Shown in pieces: positions 8,063 through 15,372 of a stretch of DNA of 64,000 nt. Each line of letters opens with the position of its first letter. The first letter of the stretch is position 1. A program made the position numbers and the translations under genes. The stretch spans positions 124,001 to 188,000 of the forward strand of contig NZ_JACLAX010000001.1 of assembly GCF_014230355.1 (NCBI RefSeq), written 5' to 3'. The stretch is from Novosphingobium piscinae. GTDB taxonomy: Bacteria > Pseudomonadota > Alphaproteobacteria > Sphingomonadales > Sphingomonadaceae. The notes beneath the pieces are model-generated. The model made no database searches. It worked only from the letters and a program-made list of their open reading frames with translations, and had not been told where the DNA came from.

Positions 8063-11000
8063 ATGATGGCCCCGATGAACCCCGTTTCGCGCCTGCGCCT
8101 GGCTCAGGTGTCCTCGGCCACGCTGGCCGTGGCGCTGGCTGTGGCTGCGGCCAGCCCGGTCGCGGCCCAGACCAAGCCGGCTGCCGATGCGGCCGTGAAC
8201 GAGGAGGCCGAGGCCATCGTCGTTCAGGGGTTCCGCGCCTCGCTGGAAAGCGCCGTCGCCGCCAAGCGGCTCTCGAACAACATCGTCGATGTCATCAAGG
8301 CCGACGACATCGCCTCGATGCCCGACGCCAACCTCGCGGAATCGATCCAGCGCATCCCCGGCGTGTCGATCCAGCGCGACGCGGGTGAAGGCCGCAACGT
8401 CACGGTGCGCGGCCTCGGCGGCGATTTCGTGCGGACCACGCTGAACGGGATCGAGGCCTTCTCGGCCACGACCGGATCGACCCTCGGCGTGGTTGCGGGG
8501 ATCAACCGGACCCGCGGTTTCGACTTCTCGACCTTCGCGTCCGAGCTGTTCAACGCGATCACCGTGAGCAAGTCGCAGTCGGCCGAGATGGACGAGGGCT
8601 CGCTGGCCGCCACGATCGACCTGCAGACCGCCAAGCCGTTCGACAAGCCCGGCTTCCGCGCCGCCATCAGTGCCCAGGGCGCGTACTATGACAACAACCG
8701 CACGGCCGCGCCGCGCCTCGCTGGTCTGCTCAGCAACACCTGGGGGGATTTCGGGGTGCTGGTGTCGGCCGCCTATTCCAAGCGCAAGGCGCAGGAGGAT
8801 GGCTACTCGGATACGTCGCAGTCGGACTATTCGGACGCGCTCAACGGTTTCTGCGGCACGGCCGCGGACATCGCCAGCCAGGCCGGCAGCCAGGTCGTCA
8901 ACACCGCGATCCCCTTCGTCAACCCGCTGGCCGGAACCGGCAACCGCCCGGCCAACCAGTGCTTCTCGGGTCGGCCGTCGGACGCGACCGCCTATGCCGC
9001 GATCAACCAGCCCAACGTGTTCCTGCCGCGCAACCCCGGCCTCGGCCGCTTCAACCTTGACCAGGAGCGCATCGGCCTGACCGGGGCGATCCAGTACCAG
9101 CCGTCCGACGCGACGCACATCACGATCGATGGCGTGTTCTCGCAGTTCCGCCAGGATCGCACCGACTATGCCCTGTCGCTGGCTTCCAACAACCGCAACG
9201 TGAATGGCGCCTCGGCGGCGTTCCCGCTGTTCGCCGGCCGCGTCGACAGCCAGATCATGGAAGTGAACGTGCTGCCCACCGGGCAGGTCGACTACATGAA
9301 GCTCAACAATGTCGACATCAAGCACATCCAGGAGCGCACCAAGAGCACCACGCGCACCTACGAGCTGGCGCTGCATCTCGAGCAGACCCTGACCGACCGG
9401 CTGAGCTTCGACGGCAAGGTCGGTTTCGCCGGATCGGACTACAACCAGCCCTACACCGTGCTGATGTCCTATGACGGGTTCAACAAGGACGGCTACGTCT
9501 GGGACAGCCGCGAGGACCCGCGCCGGCCCTTCATCAATTACGGCTACGACGTCACCAACGTGAACAACGTCACCTTCACCAATGCCGGGACCGGGCTGAC
9601 CCCCGACATCCGCATCACCCGGGCGCGGGTGAAGAACTACATGAAGACCGCCGCCGGCAACTTCAAGTTCGAGCTCAATGACCAGTTCACGCTCAAGGCC
9701 GGCGTGATGTACAAGGACTTCACCTTCCGCTCGGAACAGACCCAGCGGCTGTTCGGCAACAACGGCCCGCCGTGCACGGTGTCCTCGACCAACACCAATG
9801 CCGCCGCCTGCACCGCGGCCGGGGCCTATCCGACCTTCAACTTCGCCCAGTTCGCCGCCGACTTCCCGACCCTGGGCGGCTTGAGCGAGACCCTGACCGG
9901 GTTCGGCAACCAGCTGGGCCTGCCGGCCGGATCGGTGACGAGCTGGGTCGTGCCCAACGTCGCCGCCTACATCGACAAGCTCAACCTGCTGTGCAACTGC
10001 GCCAACAAGTACGGCGACTTCACCCTCGCCATCAACTCGGCGCTGGGCAACAACCGCTCGGTCTCGGAAAAGGACCTGTCGTTCTACGGGCAGACCGACT
10101 TCGACATCGATCTGGGCGGCCATGCGCTGCGCGGCAACTTCGGCCTGCGCTATGTCCGCACCCGGGTCGCCTCGACCGGCTTCACCTCGCTGACCTCGCA
10201 GATCACCGTGCCCAACTCGTACACCGACCTGCTGCCCTCGGCCAACGTCAGCTACGAGATCCGCAGCGACCTGCTGCTGCGCGGCGCCTTCGCCAAGGTG
10301 ATGGCGCGCCCGGGGCTGGGCTCGCTCAACCCCGGCGGCTCGCTCAACACCAACTTCGGCGCGCAGTCGGCCGCGATCGGCAACCCGCTGCTGGCCCCCT
10401 ACCGGGCCAAGAACTACGACCTGAGCCTCGAGTGGTATCCGCGCCGCGGCATGTTCTATGCCGTCACCCTGTTCTACAAGGACGTCGGCAGCACGATCCA
10501 GAGCCTCGCCGCCCAGGAGCCGTTCGGCAACACCGGTCTGCCGGTCAGCCTGCTGCCCACCGGGCAGGATGCCTCGACGATCTACATCGTCACCCGCTTC
10601 CGCAACACCAGCGGTGGCTACATCAAGGGCCTCGAGCTCAGCATGCAGCAGCCGCTCGACTTCCTGCCGGGGCCGCTCAGCCATCTCGGGGTGGCAGCGA
10701 ACTACACCTACGTGAAGTCGCGGGTGCTCTACTTCCTGTCGAGCGGGCTGACCGCGACCACCACGCGCGACCAGTTCATCAACGTCTCGCCCCATTCGGT
10801 CAACGCCACCGTCTTCTACGACGACGACAAGTTCTCGGCCCGCGTCTCGGTGGCCTACCGCGATGCCTACCTGACCGCCCTGCCGTTCCGGGCCGAAGTG
10901 CCTGACGGGAACTACAGCTACGCAACGACCAACGTCGACGCCGCGCTGTCCTACCGGCTCACGCCGCGGCTGCAGCTGACCGCCGACCTGCTCAACCTGA

Positions 11001-11104
11001 CCAACCAGGCCTCCGACCAGTTCAGCGGCGCGGTGCGCCAGTCGCAGCGGGTGTTCTCGACCACCGGCCGCCAGTTCTTCGTGGGTGCCTCCTACACCTT
11101 CTGA
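8063..11104 (+). CDS. TonB-dependent receptor for pectic oligosaccharides (inferred substrate)
   Basis: A 1013-residue outer-membrane receptor of the large Caulobacter/sphingomonad type. It has a signal peptide (about 1-36, SPVAAQ), then EAIVVQGFRASLESAVAAKR (TonB box region), a plug with DANLAESIQRIPGVSIQR and VRGLGGDF, and a barrel ending in a terminal Phe (SYTF), the BAM recognition signal. A GGAGG ribosome site precedes the ATG at 8063. It is flanked by rhaM and GH28/PL22 genes and shares an upstream motif with them, so import of rhamnogalacturonan or oligogalacturonide fragments is the likely job. A hairpin terminator follows. Confidence 0.92.
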   Translation: MMAPMNPVSRLRLAQVSSATLAVALAVAAASPVAAQTKPAADAAVNEEAEAIVVQGFRASLESAVAAKRLSNNIVDVIKADDIASMPDANLAESIQRIPGVSIQRDAGEGRNVTVRGLGGDFVRTTLNGIEAFSATTGSTLGVVAGINRTRGFDFSTFASELFNAITVSKSQSAEMDEGSLAATIDLQTAKPFDKPGFRAAISAQGAYYDNNRTAAPRLAGLLSNTWGDFGVLVSAAYSKRKAQEDGYSDTSQSDYSDALNGFCGTAADIASQAGSQVVNTAIPFVNPLAGTGNRPANQCFSGRPSDATAYAAINQPNVFLPRNPGLGRFNLDQERIGLTGAIQYQPSDATHITIDGVFSQFRQDRTDYALSLASNNRNVNGASAAFPLFAGRVDSQIMEVNVLPTGQVDYMKLNNVDIKHIQERTKSTTRTYELALHLEQTLTDRLSFDGKVGFAGSDYNQPYTVLMSYDGFNKDGYVWDSREDPRRPFINYGYDVTNVNNVTFTNAGTGLTPDIRITRARVKNYMKTAAGNFKFELNDQFTLKAGVMYKDFTFRSEQTQRLFGNNGPPCTVSSTNTNAAACTAAGAYPTFNFAQFAADFPTLGGLSETLTGFGNQLGLPAGSVTSWVVPNVAAYIDKLNLLCNCANKYGDFTLAINSALGNNRSVSEKDLSFYGQTDFDIDLGGHALRGNFGLRYVRTRVASTGFTSLTSQITVPNSYTDLLPSANVSYEIRSDLLLRGAFAKVMARPGLGSLNPGGSLNTNFGAQSAAIGNPLLAPYRAKNYDLSLEWYPRRGMFYAVTLFYKDVGSTIQSLAAQEPFGNTGLPVSLLPTGQDASTIYIVTRFRNTSGGYIKGLELSMQQPLDFLPGPLSHLGVAANYTYVKSRVLYFLSSGLTATTTRDQFINVSPHSVNATVFYDDDKFSARVSVAYRDAYLTALPFRAEVPDGNYSYATTNVDAALSYRLTPRLQLTADLLNLTNQASDQFSGAVRQSQRVFSTTGRQFFVGASYTF

Positions 11105-11127
11105 TCCCCGCCCAACCCTGAGCCTTG

Positions 11128-11157
11128 GGCCCGTCCGGCATTCGTGCCGGGCGGGCC
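11128..11157. terminator. Bidirectional hairpin terminator with UUCG loop
   Basis: GGCCCGTCCGGCA and TGCCGGGCGGGCC form a 13-bp stem (one G-U pair) closed by a TTCG tetraloop, between the convergent receptor (stop 11104) and GH28 gene (stop 11218). It likely serves both. Confidence 0.75.
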
Positions 11158-11217
11158 TGCTTGTCGAGATCGGGATCCGCGCGGCGAAAGGTCGGCTGGC
11201 GCGGCGGGAGGTTTGCC

Positions 11218-12669
11218 TCAGCGGATCACGACTGCCGGCAGTCCCGGGTGCGCGGCTGTCCCGGCCAGCCCGGCGTGATCGAGCCCGGGCGCATCGACCG
11301 CCTCGAGCAGGTGGGTGAAGCTGTCCGGCGGATTGGGCCCCCAGTTGACCTGCGAGCGCCGGATCGTCACCCGGTCGGCGTGACGGATCGAGACGCCGCA
11401 GGTGGCATGCGGCTCGAGCGGCTCGACCACCCGGGTCGGGCGGTTGTCGAACACCCCGCCGGGATAGGCCGTGGTGCGCTGCAGCGTCACGGCCACGCCG
11501 TCGAGCAGGATGTCGGACACGCGCGCGCCGCCGAGGCCCTCGATGCGGATCGCGTTCTCCGCGGTGCCGCGCACGTTCTCGACCCGCACGTTGCGGATCG
11601 TGCCGACCCGGGTGGCGGCATCGCGCGGGATCGCGGTGAACGAGATCGCCTCGCCGCGGCCCCACCACGGCGCCGAATGATAGCGCGCGGCGAAAGTGAT
11701 GTCGCGGAAGGTGATGTCATGCACCGACCCGCCGTCGCGCAGCTGGATGCACAGGCCGCGGCAACCGGTCACGATGCGGCAGCGCTCGAACACCACGTCG
11801 TGGATGTCGCGGTGCGTTTCGGTGCCGATCTTGAGCCCGCTGTCCTGGGTGGTCAGCACGCAGGCGCTCACCCGGATCGCGTGCGACCCGCCATAGTGCT
11901 CGTGCCCGGCAGTGGCCTTGATGACGATGGCGTCGTCGCCGCAGGTGATCGCGCAGTGGCGGATCACCACCTGCTGGCAGTGGTCCGGATCGATCCCGTC
12001 GCAGTTCGGCACGTCGGGCCGGTTGCGGATCGTCACGTGCTCGACCAGCACCTCGCGGCAGCCGAGGAGGTGGACCGTCCAGCTCGGCGCGTCGCGCAGG
12101 GTGAGGTCGCGGATGGTCAGCCGCCGGCAGTTCTCCAGCACCACCAGGCGCGGGCGGAAGCCCTTGGGGATCCACCACTCGTCCGCGGCGTCATAGCGCT
12201 CCATGAAGGCCAGCGAGCGGCCGTCGATCGTGCCGGTGCCGCTGATCGTCAGGTCATCGGCGCCGAAGGCGTGGAGCAGCGCGCCGGGCCCGGAGATGCC
12301 CTCGGCGGCCAGCCCCGAGGGGCCCGCCGCGGCGGCATAGTCGGCCGGATCGGTGCTGACCAGCAGCCGCGACCCGGCGGCGAGGTGGAAGTCGATCCCG
12401 CCGCGCAGGGTGAGCGAACCGGCCAGGTAGGTGCGGCCGCGGGCCAGCCGCACCTGCGCCCCGCCGCCGACCGCGGCGGCCGCGTCGATCGCGCGCTGGA
12501 GCGCGGCGGTGTCGTTGGTGGTGCCATCGCCGCGGGCGCCAAAGCGCTCGACCGCGAAGACCCGCCGCGATCCGCCCGCGCGCCCGGCAGCGGCGGCGAG
12601 CCGGCTCGCGGCGAGGCCGGCGGCGCCGAGCGCCAGGGTCGAGCGGAGCAGGAGCTTGCGACGGATCAT
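11218..12669 (-). CDS. Glycoside hydrolase family 28 (polygalacturonase / rhamnogalacturonase)
   Basis: The 483-residue protein starts with a twin-arginine-like leader (MIRRKLLLRSTLALGAAG) and then has the FGARGDGTTNDTAALQRAID opening of GH28 right-handed beta-helix proteins. Catalytic motifs visible are NCDGID (222-227, Asp224) and CGDDAIVIK (Asp245/Asp246). The classic GHG histidine motif of endo-polygalacturonases is replaced by DSGLKIGTE (276-284), as in exo-acting or rhamnogalacturonan-specific members. It should hydrolyse alpha-galacturonosyl bonds of pectin outside the cytoplasm. The start overlaps the stop of the upstream CBM gene by 4 nt (ATGA), so the two are translationally coupled. 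Exact linkage specificity is uncertain. Confidence 0.9.
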   Translation of the reverse strand: MIRRKLLLRSTLALGAAGLAASRLAAAAGRAGGSRRVFAVERFGARGDGTTNDTAALQRAIDAAAAVGGGAQVRLARGRTYLAGSLTLRGGIDFHLAAGSRLLVSTDPADYAAAAGPSGLAAEGISGPGALLHAFGADDLTISGTGTIDGRSLAFMERYDAADEWWIPKGFRPRLVVLENCRRLTIRDLTLRDAPSWTVHLLGCREVLVEHVTIRNRPDVPNCDGIDPDHCQQVVIRHCAITCGDDAIVIKATAGHEHYGGSHAIRVSACVLTTQDSGLKIGTETHRDIHDVVFERCRIVTGCRGLCIQLRDGGSVHDITFRDITFAARYHSAPWWGRGEAISFTAIPRDAATRVGTIRNVRVENVRGTAENAIRIEGLGGARVSDILLDGVAVTLQRTTAYPGGVFDNRPTRVVEPLEPHATCGVSIRHADRVTIRRSQVNWGPNPPDSFTHLLEAVDAPGLDHAGLAGTAAHPGLPAVVIR

Positions 12670-13829
12670 GGCGGTGGATCTCCGGTGAACGAGACATCCC
12701 AGACCTTCTCCCGGCGCGCGCGGCCCTGCGGCCCCGACACCTCGAGAGTGACGACGAACTTGCCGGACTGGGCATAGCGGTGGACCGGCGCGGCCTCGGT
12801 CGAACCGGTGCCGTCGCCGAAGTCCCAGCGCCGCGCCGTGACCGTGCCGCGGCTGGTGTCGGTGAAGGCCACGGTGCGGGCAGCCGGGTCGAGGATCCGG
12901 AACGACCAGTCGGCCGCCAGCGCGGGCTGGCGCGGCGGCATCAGGCGGAAGGCGCAGAGCTCCGCCGCCTGGCCGTACATGGTGTGGCGCGGGGAGAGGT
13001 TCCAGAAGTGGTTGCGGGTGCCCTCCGCCCCGTCGCGGTCGATCAGCGCCCAGGCCATGGCGATCACGCCGTTCTCGCGCAGCGGGGTCTCGACCGAGTG
13101 CTCCGGCCCCGCGGGATCGGCGCGGTCGAACGGGGTGATCCAGAACTCCAGGGTCAGACGTCCGCCGCCGCCCGGCTGCAGCCGGTGGCGCGAGGCGAAG
13201 TTGGCCCAGGGTAGACGCTTGATCCAGTCGGCCTGCGGACCCCAGGCCATGGCCGGATCCTTGTCCCCCGGCGGGGTGAAGATGTGGTAGTTCTGCGCGT
13301 GGATGTTCTGGAAGCCGAACCAGGCCTGGGCCGCATCCAGTCCGCCGGGTCCCGCGGCGTTGAGCGCGGGATGGAAGCGGGCGATCAGCGGGCCGCCCGA
13401 CCGGTCGCCGTCGACCACCAGCTCGAAAATGTCGTTGCGCAGCCCGGGACGGCCGAAGTCCCAATCGTCGTCCTCCACCTCGTAGAGGAAGAACAGCCGG
13501 TTGAGGCCGCGGACCCAGCCGACGCGGATCCGGCCCGACAGGCTGGCCGGATCCGGCCGCCGGCCCGAGCCGTCATCCGCCGCCAGCCGCTCCACCCCGA
13601 TCGCCTCGTCGGCGCCCACCTCGGCCCAGTCCGAGGGATCGCCGTCGATCCGCGGGATCGCATCGGCGGCGAACTGGTGAATCGCAAACTCGCCGCAGGG
13701 CAGGGCCGCGCCGGCTGGCCCGGGCGCCGCCGGGCTGGGCGCCGACCCGGCCAGCCCAACCCCTGCCAGCGCCCAGGCCGCAACCCTCGCGACGCGCAGG
13801 GCTGCCCGGTTCGGTGCTCTCCATGGCAT
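12666..13829 (-). CDS. Secreted CBM9-like plus PKD-domain protein
   Basis: The 387-residue exported protein has a signal peptide to about residue 34. An N-terminal DOMON/CBM9-like carbohydrate-binding beta-sandwich follows (PRIDGDPSDWAEVG, RIRVGWVRGLNRLFFLYEVEDDDWD, NDIFELVVDGDRSGG, about residues 50-300). A C-terminal PKD domain is at about 305-380 (WDFGDGTGSTEAAPVHRYAQSG). No catalytic motif was seen. It probably binds polysaccharide and presents it to the coupled GH28. It is the first gene of a two-gene operon divergent from the PL22 lyase operon, with the shared promoter motif about 20 bp upstream of its start. Confidence 0.78.
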   Translation of the reverse strand: MPWRAPNRAALRVARVAAWALAGVGLAGSAPSPAAPGPAGAALPCGEFAIHQFAADAIPRIDGDPSDWAEVGADEAIGVERLAADDGSGRRPDPASLSGRIRVGWVRGLNRLFFLYEVEDDDWDFGRPGLRNDIFELVVDGDRSGGPLIARFHPALNAAGPGGLDAAQAWFGFQNIHAQNYHIFTPPGDKDPAMAWGPQADWIKRLPWANFASRHRLQPGGGGRLTLEFWITPFDRADPAGPEHSVETPLRENGVIAMAWALIDRDGAEGTRNHFWNLSPRHTMYGQAAELCAFRLMPPRQPALAADWSFRILDPAARTVAFTDTSRGTVTARRWDFGDGTGSTEAAPVHRYAQSGKFVVTLEVSGPQGRARREKVWDVSFTGDPPP

Positions 13830-13848
13830 CCCTGTACCCCTATTTTAT

Positions 13849-13863
13849 GGGTTCACAATATGG
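13849..13863. promoter_or_regulatory. Putative pectin-locus operator in divergent GH28/PL22 promoter
   Basis: GGGTTCACAATATGG differs by one base from 7858-7872. It lies in the 151-bp gap between the CBM9-GH28 operon (start 13829, minus) and the lyase operon (start 13981, plus), close enough to control both. A related TGTTACAAATTGG follows at 13871. Confidence 0.5.
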
Positions 13864-13980
13864 CATTCAGTGTTACAAATTGGAAATTGCAAGTCAAACA
13901 CGATTCCGTCTGGCCTGTTTGCGCGGGCATGGAGGGAACGGCAGGGCCACCAGGACGCGTGGCAGGAGATGGAGAGGCCG

Positions 13981-15372
13981 ATGATCGGAACGCAGCGCAT
14001 CGCCATGGCCGCCGCCGCTGCGCTGGCGCTTGCCAGCTTCGCGCAGGCGGCACCGCCGGCCCCGCCGCCCGCCGCCATGACCACCACCGGACCGGAGGCT
14101 GCCTGGGTTGACCCGCGCACCGGGCACCGGCTGATGCGCGTGCTCGATGAACCCGGTGCGACCGCGCTCTATTTCAACGAGCAGGCCTATACCCCGCAGG
14201 GCGACATCATGCTGCTGCGCAGCGACCGCGGCATCTTCGCGGTCGATCTCAAGACCTGGCGGCCACGGCTGCTGGTGCCGGGGGCGGGGTTGCAGCTGCT
14301 GTTCGCGGGCCGCAAGAACCGCACCGCCTATTATGCGGTGCGCGGCCCCGCCCCGGCCCGGTCAGGATCAACCCCGTCCGGACCGGCCGGCAAGGATGGC
14401 GATACGCGCCCGATGCAGGTCTGGGTGGCCGACGTGGACAGCGGCAAGACCCGCCGCATCGCCGAGGTCGCCGGCGGCTCGATCGCCGCGCTCAACGCCG
14501 ACGAGACCCTGCTGGCGGGCGTCAGCGCCGAGCGGGCCATGCCGCTCCAGCCCGGCGCGCCGGGCCGCGACAGCCGCTTCGATCAGGCCGCCTATGCCGC
14601 GACCGGTCCGGACGGCAAGCCGCTGACCTATGCCGAGGCCAAGGAGGTCCGGCTCAACGACCGGCTCGAGGCGAAGATCCCGATGGAGATCTTCACCATC
14701 GACGTGCGCACCGGCGCGCGGCGGACGGTCATCAGATCGACCGACTGGCTCAATCACCTGCTGTTCTCGCCCACCGATCCGGGCCTGCTGATGTTCTGCC
14801 ACGAGGGGCCCTGGCACAAGGTCGACCGGATCTGGACGGTGCGCACCGATGGCAGCGACCTGACCAAGATCCACACCCGCACGATGAACATGGAGATCGC
14901 CGGGCACGAGTTCTGGGCCCCCGACGGCAAGACGATCTGGTATGACCTGCAGACCCCGCGCGGCGAGGTGTTCTGGCTGGCCTCCTACGATCTCGCCACC
15001 CGCCAGCGGCGCTGGTACGCGGTCGAACGCAATGCCTGGTCGGTGCACTACAACATCTCGGCCGATCAGGCGGTGTTTGCCGGGGACGGCGGCGACAGCG
15101 AGATGGTGGCCCATGCGCCGGATGGCAAATGGCTTTACCTGCTGCGCCCGCGCGACATTCCCGACGTGGCCGGGATCCACGCCCCCGATGCCGAGACCCT
15201 GATCAAGCCCGGCACCTTCGAGACCGAGCGCCTCGCGGACTTGAGCCGCCATGACTACCGGCTCGAACCCAACGCCCGCTTCACCCCCGACGGCCGCTGG
15301 CTGGTGTTCCGCTCGAACCTCGAGGGGCGCAACGCGGTCTATGCCGTGGAGGTCGCCAAGGCCAAGCCATGA
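13981..15372 (+). CDS. ogl: Oligogalacturonate lyase (PL22), exported
   Basis: The 463-residue protein matches the PL22 seven-bladed propeller family: STDWLNHLLFSPTDP, MFCHEGPWHKVDRIW, MEIAGHEFWAPDGKTIWYD and NAWSVHYNIS. The histidines of the Mn-binding and catalytic site lie among His259, His274, His279, His309 and His356. PL22 cleaves di- and oligogalacturonides by beta-elimination to 5-keto-4-deoxyuronate. Enterobacterial Ogl is cytosolic, but this one has a clear signal peptide (about 1-23, FAQAAPP), placing it in the periplasm. A GGAGAGG ribosome site supports the start at 13981. Its stop overlaps the next start by 4 nt, heading a tight operon. Confidence 0.9.
   Translation: MIGTQRIAMAAAAALALASFAQAAPPAPPPAAMTTTGPEAAWVDPRTGHRLMRVLDEPGATALYFNEQAYTPQGDIMLLRSDRGIFAVDLKTWRPRLLVPGAGLQLLFAGRKNRTAYYAVRGPAPARSGSTPSGPAGKDGDTRPMQVWVADVDSGKTRRIAEVAGGSIAALNADETLLAGVSAERAMPLQPGAPGRDSRFDQAAYAATGPDGKPLTYAEAKEVRLNDRLEAKIPMEIFTIDVRTGARRTVIRSTDWLNHLLFSPTDPGLLMFCHEGPWHKVDRIWTVRTDGSDLTKIHTRTMNMEIAGHEFWAPDGKTIWYDLQTPRGEVFWLASYDLATRQRRWYAVERNAWSVHYNISADQAVFAGDGGDSEMVAHAPDGKWLYLLRPRDIPDVAGIHAPDAETLIKPGTFETERLADLSRHDYRLEPNARFTPDGRWLVFRSNLEGRNAVYAVEVAKAKP

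Noticed and set aside
8027..11668. Very long antisense open frame (over 1200 codons) opposite the pectin-locus TonB receptor
   Set aside because: Its product is low-complexity Arg/Gly/Ala-rich sequence without domains; the plus-strand receptor has motifs end to end. High GC removes stop codons from the antisense frame.
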